Shown here: positions 15,075-23,002 of the stretch, one piece after another | Layout: each line of letters opens with the position of its first letter | How positions within the stretch are numbered: position 1 is the first letter of the stretch | The notes under the pieces: generated by a model | Told to the model about the DNA's origin: nothing | What the model saw: only the letters and a program-made list of their open reading frames with translations | Database searches by the model: none | Assembly: GCF_001816145.1 (NCBI RefSeq) | Contig: NZ_MDZB01000066.1 | Span: 21,716-85,715 of the forward strand | Direction of reading: 5' to 3' | Source: Hymenobacter lapidarius | GTDB taxonomy: Bacteria > Bacteroidota > Bacteroidia > Cytophagales > Hymenobacteraceae | DNA: 64,000 bases | Made by a program: the position numbers and the translations under genes

Positions 15075-17879
15075 TTATTCCACTACCAGGCGAAGTACTT
15101 GCTGGCGGTTTTCGGCGCGTAGCTCTACCAGGTACACTCCCGGCGCGAGCTGGCCCAGTGGCAGCTCGCGGCTGTGCGCCCCGGCCGCCTGGCGCACCAC
15201 CGGCAAGGTGAGCACCGTTTGGCCGAGAACGTTGCGCACCAACAATTGCGCGGAGCCGCCCGTTGGCAATTGATACCGGAGGGTAGCGGTACCGCTGGCC
15301 GGGTTGGGAGCCGCGCTGAAGCGGAAGATATCCTGCTGCTGGCCACCGCGCGTGGCCAGCGTCACGCGGCGGATGCGCGTTTTGGTGTACACCGCGTAGT
15401 CGCCGGCGTTTAGGGTGAGCAGCGCGTTGGGGTCGCTCACCGTGATGCTGTCGCCGGTGAGGTAGTTGTACCACTTGCCGGTTTGCTGGAACCGGGGATT
15501 GACCTCGTCGCCAAAGATGCCGAAATTGCCCACAACCGTCACGTTGAGCGTGGGGCTGGTGAGTTGCATGACCTTGGACTGGCCGCCCAGCTGGTAGGTG
15601 AAGGTGGCGTTGTTGTAGCCGGGCAGCTTGCGCAGGGCAATGAGGTTGGCGTAGGTGTCGCGCAGGCGCGCCCGGTCGGCTTCCTGGGTATAATTCCACC
15701 GAATGGGCTTGGCTCCGGTCCGGCCGTTGAGGTTAATATCCACTTCGTAGCCCAGCTCGCCAAACTGCCATATCATCTTCGGGCCCGGAATGGGCAGGAA
15801 GAAAGCAGCGTTCATACCGGCCCGGGCCAGGGCCGTGGGCAGGTTACGCACGTTGTAGCCCATGGTGCTGTTGGCCAGGCCGGCGGTAAGCGCCTCGTAC
15901 ATCATGCGCGACTCGTCGTGGCTTTCCATATACGCAATCAGGTTGGGCTGCTGCCAGCCGCGGGCCACGTGGTAAGCCCCCGAGAAGTTGGCGTTGCCGG
16001 CGGAACCCTTAATGCCGTTGGCGTAGGCGCCGTGCATGTTGCCCCACAGCATCATGCCGGCGTTGGACAGCACGATTTCTTCGCTGTTTTCGGCAAAGTG
16101 CTCCAGGATAACATAAGTACCGGGTCGCGTGGTCTGCATGTGGGTGTTGTAGTCGTTCCAGATATTGATGCGCGACTGGTCGTAGCGTGCAAACGCGGCA
16201 TCGTCGTTGCCCGAGTTCACCTGCGTAAAGCCCTTGCTCAGGTCGAAGCGGTAGCCGTCGACCCGGAATTCATTTACCCAGAAGTCCATTACCTTCTTGC
16301 TGAAAGCACGCGTAAAGGTGCTTTCGTGGTTCATGTCGTAGCCGACGTTGAACGGGTGGCGCGCCACGCGGTTGAACCACGGGTTGTCGTCCGTTGGTTC
16401 GCCGCCGTTGGCGTACAGCTGCACCATGGGGCTTTGGCCGAAGGAGTGGTTCAGCACCATGTCGATGACCACGGCCATGCCGCGGCGGTGGGCTTCGTCA
16501 ACGAAGGCCTTGAACGCATCCTTGGTGCCGTAGTACTTGTCCACGGCAAAGTAGAAGCTCGGGTTGTAGCCCCAGCTGTCGTTGCCCTCAAACTCGTTCA
16601 CCGGCATCAGCTCAATGCAGTTCACCCCCAGGCGGGAGAGGTAAGAGAGCGTGTCGCGCAGGGTTTGAAAGTCGTGGCGGGCAATAAAATCGCGCAGGTG
16701 CAGCTCATAAATTACGAGGTCGGCCTTGGCGGGGCGTGCGAAGTTGGTGGTCTGCCACTGGTAAGCTGCCTGGTTGGTTTGGAACGTGGACATGATGCCC
16801 GTGGTCTGGCCCGCCGGGTAGGGCTTCAGGTTGGGGTACGTGACGGCGGGGATAAACCGGTCGTTGTTGGGGTCCAGTACTTTTTCCGTGAAAGGGTCGG
16901 CCACGCGGATGGTGCCGTCAACCAGGTACTGATAGGCGTATTCCTGGCCGGGCGTGAGGCCGTCAAGCCGCACCCACCACATGTTGCCATCGGGGGTTTT
17001 GTTCATAAAGCCCGAAGCCACGGCCTGGAAATTATTAAACTCGCCCACAACGTATGCAAACTGCTTGTTGGGCGCCGTGAGGGCCAGAATAACCGAAGTG
17101 CCACCGGGCAGGTAGGTAATGCCTTCCTTGGCGCCGGCGGGCAGGGCCGCGACCGTCACGGTGGGCCGCACCACCAGAATAACCGAGTCGGACACGGCCG
17201 TGGCGCCGGTGCCAGCGGTCAGCTTCAGCACGTTGCGGCCGGCCTGGGTGGGCGTGGCGCTGCCGCTGATGGTGGTGGCGTTGGCGGCCTGCGCAATCTG
17301 GGTACCGTTCAGGGTCAGAACTAGGTTGGCGGCCTGCGCGCTTTCGCCCGTCACGGCCAGCGCAACGCCGGAAGCCACGAACTGCGGATTGGCCGAGCGG
17401 GCGGGACTGGTGATGCGCACCGCCACGCCCCCTTGGTAAACGTCGACAAAGATGTCGCCGCCATCGCTGGCCCGGCCTACTGTCGAACCGTTGGCATTTT
17501 TGAAAATCATGCCCAGCCGCAGAATGGTTTCATTGGCCGGCACCGGGTAAAAGGTGCGGGGCGTGAACGTGATGCGGTAAAGGTTGGGATTGGCCGCGTC
17601 GCGGGTCATCAGGGCAGCGGGGTCGGCTTGGCCAAAGCTGGGGCTCTTCACGTTGCGCCAGGTGGTGTTATTGGGGCTGAGGTTGGTGACGGTGCCGGTC
17701 CAGATGTAGACCGGGCCCGTGAAGTCCTTAAGGGCGACGTTGCCCTGGCTGGCGTCGAAGGTGATGGTAACGGGCGTGTTTTCGGTAAAGAAAACGGGCT
17801 GGGTGGTCACAACCTGCGCCTGGGCGGTCAGGGCCAGCAGGGTGAGCAGCAAGCTGGTAATTCGGGTAAATATCTTCAT
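15075..17879 (-). CDS. Secreted GH13 alpha-amylase-family enzyme with T9SS sorting domain
   Basis: 934 residues from ATG 17879. Signal peptide (1-20), two Ig-like/DUF4961-type modules (about 20-250), a CBM48-like module (TSVILALTAPNKQFAYVVGEFNNF), then the GH13 barrel. Conserved regions: VVIDMVLNHSF (Asn-His about 477-478), nucleophile GYRFDLSKGF (Asp546), acid/base VILEHFAEN (Glu593) and AYMESHDESR (Asp655). The last 80 residues are a T9SS domain (NPASGTATLRYQLP, VYLVELRAENRQQVLRLVVE). It should degrade alpha-glucans at the cell surface and feed the SusC/D system. The earlier in-frame start (18140) lies in the divergent gene's promoter region and is rejected. Confidence 0.92.
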   Translation of the reverse strand: MKIFTRITSLLLTLLALTAQAQVVTTQPVFFTENTPVTITFDASQGNVALKDFTGPVYIWTGTVTNLSPNNTTWRNVKSPSFGQADPAALMTRDAANPNLYRITFTPRTFYPVPANETILRLGMIFKNANGSTVGRASDGGDIFVDVYQGGVAVRITSPARSANPQFVASGVALAVTGESAQAANLVLTLNGTQIAQAANATTISGSATPTQAGRNVLKLTAGTGATAVSDSVILVVRPTVTVAALPAGAKEGITYLPGGTSVILALTAPNKQFAYVVGEFNNFQAVASGFMNKTPDGNMWWVRLDGLTPGQEYAYQYLVDGTIRVADPFTEKVLDPNNDRFIPAVTYPNLKPYPAGQTTGIMSTFQTNQAAYQWQTTNFARPAKADLVIYELHLRDFIARHDFQTLRDTLSYLSRLGVNCIELMPVNEFEGNDSWGYNPSFYFAVDKYYGTKDAFKAFVDEAHRRGMAVVIDMVLNHSFGQSPMVQLYANGGEPTDDNPWFNRVARHPFNVGYDMNHESTFTRAFSKKVMDFWVNEFRVDGYRFDLSKGFTQVNSGNDDAAFARYDQSRINIWNDYNTHMQTTRPGTYVILEHFAENSEEIVLSNAGMMLWGNMHGAYANGIKGSAGNANFSGAYHVARGWQQPNLIAYMESHDESRMMYEALTAGLANSTMGYNVRNLPTALARAGMNAAFFLPIPGPKMIWQFGELGYEVDINLNGRTGAKPIRWNYTQEADRARLRDTYANLIALRKLPGYNNATFTYQLGGQSKVMQLTSPTLNVTVVGNFGIFGDEVNPRFQQTGKWYNYLTGDSITVSDPNALLTLNAGDYAVYTKTRIRRVTLATRGGQQQDIFRFSAAPNPASGTATLRYQLPTGGSAQLLVRNVLGQTVLTLPVVRQAAGAHSRELPLGQLAPGVYLVELRAENRQQVLRLVVE

Positions 17880-18012
17880 TGGGAATATTTGGTGGAATGG
17901 AAGAAGCAATGACAACGACCAGCGCACAGCGGATGCGCAAACGATAGCGCAAGATAAGCAAACCTGCTGAGTAGAAAATTGGCCGCCTACCTTTACCGCA
18001 ATCCTTGCCCGC

Positions 18013-18978
18013 ATGAAGTTAGTTCCCTGCCTCTTTGTTCCCATGCGGCGCTGGTGCCTGGCGGGGCTGGCGGCGGGCTTGAGCTTGCTGGGCCGGCCCG
18101 CCGCTACGGCCCAACCCCTCCGCCCGGATAGTATCAGCACCTTTCGGCCCGCTCCTGTCGATTCGGCCCGCTTGCGCAGCCAGCGCCTGCGCTGGCTGGT
18201 GGGTGGCTCGGCCGTTGGCTACGGCGTGCTTTATACCGGCCTCACTACCTCCTGGTACACCGGCGAGCGAGCGCCGTTGCGCTGGTTCAATGACCTATCG
18301 GAATGGAAGCAACTCGACAAGGCCGGCCACTTCTGGGGCTCGTTCCAGATAAGCCGCGGCGCGGTGGATATGCTCCGGTGGACGGGCCTGAGCCAGAAAG
18401 AATCCATTTGGTACGGCTCTTTCGTGGGGTTTGCCATCCAGAGTCCGCTGGAGCTGCTCGACGGGCGGGACCCGGCCTACGGCGCTTCGGCTACCGACCT
18501 GGCGGCCAATTTCCTGGGCTCCTCGGCGCTGTTGGCCCAGCAGCTGGCGTGGCACGACATCCGCATCATGCCCAAATGGTCGTTTCACCTCACCCGCTAC
18601 GCTGCGCAGCGCCCCAACGTGCTGGGCAGCAACGTGCCCGAGCGCTGGCTCAAGGACTACAACGGCCAAACCTACTGGCTCTGCACCGACGTGGGGGCTT
18701 TCCTGCGGTCCGGCAACCGCTGGCCGCGCTGGCTGCAGCCCGCGGTGGGCTACGGCGGCCAGGACCTGGTGTACAACGACGCCGCGGCCAACGCGGCAGC
18801 AGGCCTTCGCCCCTACCGCCAGTATTATCTGTCGCTTGACGTAGACCTGCGGCGCATTCCCACCCGCAGCCCGCTGCTGAAAAAAGTGTTCTACACGCTC
18901 AGCATTTTCCACCTGCCGGCTCCGGCCCTGGAGTACAACGGCCGCAACGGCTTCCGCTTCCACGGCCTCTACCTGTGA
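18013..18978 (+). CDS. DUF2279 family protein (predicted envelope protein)
   Basis: 321 residues with a signal peptide (MKLVPCLFVPMRRWCLAGLAAGLSLLGRP region is hydrophobic). The DUF2279 core is clear: WFNDLSEWKQLDKAGHFWGS, a membrane-like stretch with SIWYGSFVGFAIQSPLELLDG and ATDLAANFLGSSALLAQQL, then MPKWSFHLTRYA. This family has no known activity; members are small envelope proteins. It is divergent from the amylase gene with 133 bp between the starts. A TACCTTTA element at about 17989 is a possible -7 box. Confidence 0.82.
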   Translation: MKLVPCLFVPMRRWCLAGLAAGLSLLGRPAATAQPLRPDSISTFRPAPVDSARLRSQRLRWLVGGSAVGYGVLYTGLTTSWYTGERAPLRWFNDLSEWKQLDKAGHFWGSFQISRGAVDMLRWTGLSQKESIWYGSFVGFAIQSPLELLDGRDPAYGASATDLAANFLGSSALLAQQLAWHDIRIMPKWSFHLTRYAAQRPNVLGSNVPERWLKDYNGQTYWLCTDVGAFLRSGNRWPRWLQPAVGYGGQDLVYNDAAANAAAGLRPYRQYYLSLDVDLRRIPTRSPLLKKVFYTLSIFHLPAPALEYNGRNGFRFHGLYL

Positions 18979-19263
18979 CCACGGATTAGCCCGGATTTTA
19001 GCGGATTTCACGGATTTCGTAGCTGACTTTTTTTAGCGGCAAACAACTACCTGATGGGCGGCTTGGTTGGATTTCTGGCAAAGCCAGGAGTCCGTGCACA
19101 ACCTTTAAATAGCGACAAGGCATCTGGCGCCCCCTCAAAAACGTACTTTTGTAATCCCCGTTCTTACGGAAGGGGCAAAAGAGAGCAAAATGGGATACTT
19201 CCGGCGGGCCGACAATCGTCCACAAAATCCGTGAAATCCGTTCAAATCCGAAAAATCCGTGGT
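18978..19263. repeat. Inverted pair of ACCACGGATT-type repeats
   Basis: The left arm (18978-19018) reads ACCACGGATTAGCCCGGATT and continues GCGGATTTCACGGATT. The right arm (19223-19263) is its approximate inverse and ends two bases before the next gene's ATG. A shorter single copy occurs at 35174-35205. About 205 bp between the arms hold a TACTTTTG promoter element and no gene. It could be a decayed miniature element. Confidence 0.7.
19144..19151 (+). promoter_or_regulatory. Candidate -7 element for the DUF2027-Smr gene
   Basis: TACTTTTG, a perfect TAnnTTTG match, 115 bp before the start codon. No -33 TTTG at the expected spacing. Confidence 0.4.
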
Positions 19264-19265
19264 CT

Positions 19266-20480
19266 ATGAATGTAGGAGATAGAGTCCGGTTGCTAACCGG
19301 CACCGAAGAAGGCATTGTTACGCGCCTGCTCGACAGCGAGTTGGTGGAAGTAGCCATCGACAATGATTTTACCATTCCCGTGCTGCGCCGCGAAGTGGTA
19401 GTGGTGGCCCAGGAAGAAGGCAACAACTTCAACCGCACGGCCATTGAGTACCGCGCCGGCCAGGTGCCGGGCAAAAGCGCCAACGCCAGCAAAAAAGACC
19501 GCAGCCAGCGCCCATCAGCACCCGCCGCAGCCAAAACCGTGCAGCCTTCGCTGCAGGAAGCCCTGGCTGCGGTGGCCTCCAATGGCGCCGGCGTGGCCAA
19601 AATGGGCGGCCCGGCTGCAGGCTCTCCCAAGCAGGCGGCGGCCGCCAAGGGCCTGTTTCTGGCGCTGGTGCACCAGTCGCCGGAGCTGCTGGGCGTCACG
19701 CTCATCAACAACACCGAGGCCGACGTGCTCTTTACCTACGGCGAGGAAACCAGCGCCCGCCCCTACCGTGCCCTGGCGGCCGACAAGCTTGGCCCCAAAG
19801 CCAGCACCAAGCCCCTCTCCTTCCTGCACATGAAGGATTTTGAAACGTGGCCAGCCGTTATTTTTCAGCTTCTGCCCACCCGCTTGAACGGCGACGCCGC
19901 TTACGAGCTGCTCACCAAGCGGCAGGCATTTAAAGCCAGCACGTTCTATTCGAGCAGCGGCCCCGCGCCCGTCATCGGCAAAGACGCCTACCTGTTTCAA
20001 CTCGATGAGCGCGCCGCGGCGGCCATCACGCCCGAGAAGCTAGTGCAGGAGGCCCCCGCGCCCGCGCCGGAGCCCGCCAAACCGGCCGGGGTCGACATTG
20101 CGGCCCTGAAAGCCCAGCTCAGCGGCGACGCTCCCGCCAAGCCGGCGGCCGTGGTAGCGGCGGCCACGCCCGCCCCGGCGGCGCCCGTAGTGGCCCCGCC
20201 CCACGAGTTCGACCTACACCTGGAAGCCCTGCGCCCCGACAACAAGGAGGAGATGAGCAACACGGCCATCCTGCGCATTCAGCTCGATGCGTTTGAAGAC
20301 GCGCTAATCCGGGCGCTGGCTACCAACATGCACGAAATCGTGTTCATTCACGGCATGGGCAACGGCGTGCTGCGCAAGGAAATACACCGCCAGCTGAGCC
20401 GCAACAAGGATATTAAGTTCTTCGAGGACGCCCGCAAGGAAAAGTTCGGCTTCGGCGCCACGCTGGTCCGGCTGAAGTAG
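19266..20480 (+). CDS. DUF2027 and Smr domain protein
   Basis: 404 residues. The N-terminus MNVGDRVRLLTGTEEGIVTR is a KOW/SH3-like start typical of DUF2027 proteins. The central beta domain (about 125-260) has LALVHQSPELLGVTLINN and PLSFLHMKDFETWP. A Pro/Ala-rich linker follows (about 270-325). The C-terminal Smr domain (about 330-404) carries EFDLHLEALRPDNKEEMSN and the family motif HEIVFIHGMGNGVLRKEI. Smr domains of the MutS2 family bind or cleave nucleic acids, so a nuclease or ribosome-rescue role is possible; the combined protein is Bacteroidota-specific and uncharacterised. Start codon directly after the right arm of the repeat at 19223-19263. Confidence 0.87.
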   Translation: MNVGDRVRLLTGTEEGIVTRLLDSELVEVAIDNDFTIPVLRREVVVVAQEEGNNFNRTAIEYRAGQVPGKSANASKKDRSQRPSAPAAAKTVQPSLQEALAAVASNGAGVAKMGGPAAGSPKQAAAAKGLFLALVHQSPELLGVTLINNTEADVLFTYGEETSARPYRALAADKLGPKASTKPLSFLHMKDFETWPAVIFQLLPTRLNGDAAYELLTKRQAFKASTFYSSSGPAPVIGKDAYLFQLDERAAAAITPEKLVQEAPAPAPEPAKPAGVDIAALKAQLSGDAPAKPAAVVAAATPAPAAPVVAPPHEFDLHLEALRPDNKEEMSNTAILRIQLDAFEDALIRALATNMHEIVFIHGMGNGVLRKEIHRQLSRNKDIKFFEDARKEKFGFGATLVRLK

Positions 20481-20522
20481 ATTTTTCCCAGTAGACGATT
20501 TAACAGAACGTCATACTGAATG

Positions 20523-20619
20523 AACGTCATGCTGAGCGCAGCCGAAGCATCTCTACCGCAGCACTAATTTTAGCAGTTAGTGTTGGCACGCGAGATGCTT
20601 GCTCGCTCAGCATGACGTT
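20523..20619. repeat. Palindromic intergenic repeat, copy D
   Basis: AACGTCATGCTGAGCGCAG left arm and inverse right arm. An extra partial left arm (AACGTCATACTGA) precedes it at 20507, suggesting nested insertion or slippage. It lies 43 bp before the M1 peptidase gene. Confidence 0.88.
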
Positions 20620-20661
20620 CTCTTATTTGCTCCATAATATCCTCTCGCCTCTTCCTTTCTC

Positions 20662-22527
20662 ATGCGCCACCTATTCCTATTCGCTTGCCTTCTTTCCACC
20701 CTGCCGGCCCTGGCGCAGCAGCCGCTGCCCGTGCCGCGCAACCTGCAAGCCACCTTCGCCAAAGGCACCCGCGCCGAGAGCGGTCTGCCCGGCCCCAACT
20801 ACTGGCAGAACACGGCCGACTACGACCTGAACGTGACGTTCGACCCCACCACGCGGCGCATGGCGGGCACGGTGGCCATCAACTACCAAAACAACAGCCC
20901 CGATTCGCTGCGCCAGCTCTGGTTTAAGCTCTACCCCAACCTGTATAAAAGGGGCGCCCCCCGCGCCCGCGCCATTTCCCCGGAAGACATCGGCGAGGGC
21001 GTGACTATTTCGGCCCTTACCATCAACGGGGAGGTGTTCGACGTGAAGAAGCTCGCCATTGAGGCCACCAACCTGACGGTTCCGCTGCGCCGCGCCATCG
21101 GCGTGCGCCAGGCGGCCACGGTGCGCGTCACCTACTCGTACGTGCTCAACAAAGGCTCGCACCAGCGCACCGGCGAGGTAGAGCCGGGCGCCGCATTCCT
21201 GGCCTATTTCTTTCCCCGCATCGCCGTGTACGACGACATCGACGGCTGGAACAAGCAGCCCTACACCGGCGACCAGGAGTTTTACAACGACTTCTGTAAT
21301 TTCCGAGCCGCCATCACGGTGCCCAAAAACTTCGTGGTGTGGGCCACCGGCGACCTTAAAAACGCCGACCAAGTGCTCACCAAAAAGTACGCCCAGCGCC
21401 TGCAGGACGCCGAGAGCAAGGACGCCGTAGCTTTTGTTATCAATACCGAGGACGCCAAACGGCGCGATATCACTGCGCCCAATGCGCAGAACACCTGGCG
21501 CTTTGAGGCCCGGAACGTGACGGACTTCGCCTTCGCCACCGCCGACCATTACGTGTGGCAAAGCACCAGCCTGGTGGTGGACCCCGCTACCAAGCGCCGC
21601 ACCCGCGTGGATGCCGTGTACAACCCCAAGCACAAGGATTTTGAGGAAGTCATCGACTTCAGCCGCAAAACGGTGGAGGCCATGAGCTACACCTTCCCGA
21701 AGTGGCCCTTCCCCTACGCGCACGAAACCGTGTTCGACGGCCTCGACCAGATGGAGTACCCGATGATGGTGAACGACAACCCCACCGAGACGCGCAAAGA
21801 CGCCATTGAATTGACCGACCACGAAATCTTCCACACGATGTTCCCTTTCTACATGGGCATCAACGAAACCAAGTACGGCTGGATGGACGAGGGCTGGGCC
21901 ACCATCGGCGAGTGGCTGATTTCGCCGATAATTGACCCCAAAATAGTGGACGACTACGGCGTGGCCCGCTACGGCACCCACGCCGCCACCGAAAACGATG
22001 CGCCCATCGTCACGCTCAGCACCCAGCAAAGCGGCGTGCCCTTCTTCCTCAACTCCTACCCCAAGCCCGGCATGGGCTATCTGTACGTAAAGGATTTATT
22101 GGGCGATGAGCTGTTTACCAAGGCCCTGCACACCTACATCCGCAACTGGAACGGCAAGCACCCCATGCCCTACGACTTCTTCAACAGCATGAACGCCGGG
22201 GCCGGCCGCAACCTCAACTGGTTCTGGCAGCGCTGGTTCTTCGACGACGGCTACCCCGACCTGGCCATCGCCAGCGTCACCAAAACCGCCCCCGGCTACG
22301 ACATCCTTGTGCAAGCCAAAGGCAGCAAGCCCGTCCCGGTGGACCTAACGGTAACCTTTGCCGACAACACCACCCAGCAGATTCACCGTACCATCGGCGT
22401 CTGGGAGTCGGGCGCCACGTCCGTCACCGTACCCGTCGCCACCAAACAGCCGGTGACGCGCGTCACGCTGGGCAGTACGCTGGTTTCGGATAGTTTCCCG
22501 AAGGATAATGTGTGGGAGGGGAAGTAA
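20662..22527 (+). CDS. Secreted M1-family zinc metallopeptidase
   Basis: 621 residues with signal peptide MRHLFLFACLLSTLPALAQ. The N-terminal beta-sandwich of M1 peptidases covers about 40-250 (YDLNVTFDPTTRRMAGTVAI). The zinc site is HEIFH at 387-391 with the third ligand Glu410 in WMDEGWA, the canonical HEXXH-18-E spacing. The GXMEN exopeptidase motif is replaced by DGLDQMEYPMM, as in several Bacteroidota M1 paralogues. The end (about 540-621) is a short Ig-like domain. It is expected in the periplasm or outside, trimming peptides. Alone in its transcription unit. Confidence 0.92.
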   Translation: MRHLFLFACLLSTLPALAQQPLPVPRNLQATFAKGTRAESGLPGPNYWQNTADYDLNVTFDPTTRRMAGTVAINYQNNSPDSLRQLWFKLYPNLYKRGAPRARAISPEDIGEGVTISALTINGEVFDVKKLAIEATNLTVPLRRAIGVRQAATVRVTYSYVLNKGSHQRTGEVEPGAAFLAYFFPRIAVYDDIDGWNKQPYTGDQEFYNDFCNFRAAITVPKNFVVWATGDLKNADQVLTKKYAQRLQDAESKDAVAFVINTEDAKRRDITAPNAQNTWRFEARNVTDFAFATADHYVWQSTSLVVDPATKRRTRVDAVYNPKHKDFEEVIDFSRKTVEAMSYTFPKWPFPYAHETVFDGLDQMEYPMMVNDNPTETRKDAIELTDHEIFHTMFPFYMGINETKYGWMDEGWATIGEWLISPIIDPKIVDDYGVARYGTHAATENDAPIVTLSTQQSGVPFFLNSYPKPGMGYLYVKDLLGDELFTKALHTYIRNWNGKHPMPYDFFNSMNAGAGRNLNWFWQRWFFDDGYPDLAIASVTKTAPGYDILVQAKGSKPVPVDLTVTFADNTTQQIHRTIGVWESGATSVTVPVATKQPVTRVTLGSTLVSDSFPKDNVWEGK

Positions 22528-22533
22528 AAGAAA

Positions 22534-22803
22534 ATGACGATTCAATTAGCGCGCCCACTTTTTCAAATTCTACAGGAGGAATTAGCTTGTGGCAATGAGA
22601 TAGTTGAAGAGACGGCTTGGCCACCTAATTGTGTAGTGCTAACCATTCTGAGGCGAAAATTCCACAAGCAATATGTTCTTTCGGCAGGAACTGAGTTTCT
22701 CAAGATTGACGACTATCATTACTGGCACGCCGAGTTGAATTATGAAACTGCTGAGGGAAAACACTCACTTGTTTGCGGGTTTGAGTCTCCTTGTAGCAAG
22801 TGA
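22534..22803 (+). CDS. Small hypothetical protein
   Basis: 89 residues, no signal peptide and no recognised domain. It has a plausible soluble alpha/beta composition (PLFQILQEELACGN, NCVVLTILRRKFHKQYVL, YHYWHAELNYET). Codon use is visibly more AT-rich than its neighbours, which suggests later acquisition. It starts 6 bp after the M1 peptidase stop, so it may be co-transcribed. Support is moderate: length and internal coherence only. Confidence 0.5.
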   Translation: MTIQLARPLFQILQEELACGNEIVEETAWPPNCVVLTILRRKFHKQYVLSAGTEFLKIDDYHYWHAELNYETAEGKHSLVCGFESPCSK

Positions 22804-22816
22804 ATGCTTGTGCTGT

Positions 22817-22849
22817 AGACATACTTCGGCTCCGCTCAGCATGACGTTG
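22817..22849. repeat. Half copy E of the palindromic repeat
   Basis: Only the right arm is present: ACTTCGGCTCCGCTCAGCATGACGTT. It lies immediately before the decayed rnpB copy. Confidence 0.75.
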
Positions 22850-22864
22850 TACTTCGTTCTAATT

Positions 22865-22940
22865 CTAACTTTGCCCGCAGTGATGGCTCGCCCTACCGCG
22901 GTGCTTTCGAGCGGCGCAAAACCCCTGTTTTACTGACATA
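22865..22940 (+). pseudogene. Decayed, internally deleted copy of rnpB with its -7 promoter box
   Basis: The stretch TAACTTTGCCCGCAGTGATG continuing to about 22916 matches the promoter and 5' end of rnpB at 24759-24815 with few changes. It then jumps to GCGCAAAACCCC and TTTTACTGACATA, which resemble the rnpB 3' end (25193-25231). About 390 nt of the middle are missing, including the catalytic core, and the P1 helix no longer pairs. So it is not a functional RNase P RNA. A short transcript could still be made from the retained -7 box (22865-22872). Confidence 0.75.
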
Positions 22941-22943
22941 CCC

Positions 22944-22989
22944 ACAAACAAACAAGGCCAACCCGTATGGATTGGCCTTGTTTGTTTGT
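22944..22989. terminator. Bidirectional terminator after the subtilase gene
   Basis: 18-bp arms ACAAACAAACAAGGCCAA and its complement around a 10-nt loop, 14 bp after the stop codon at 23003 on the minus strand. Confidence 0.85.
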
Positions 22990-23002
22990 TAAAGTTAAAC
23001 GC

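Noticed and set aside
15483..17324. 613-codon plus-strand open frame opposite the GH13 gene
   Set aside because: Antisense shadow in high-GC DNA; the minus-strand frame has all GH13 catalytic motifs.
22742..22936. Open frame across a repeat half and the rnpB fragment
   Set aside because: Its content is explained by the 3' end of the small hypothetical gene, the repeat half and RNA-gene sequence.
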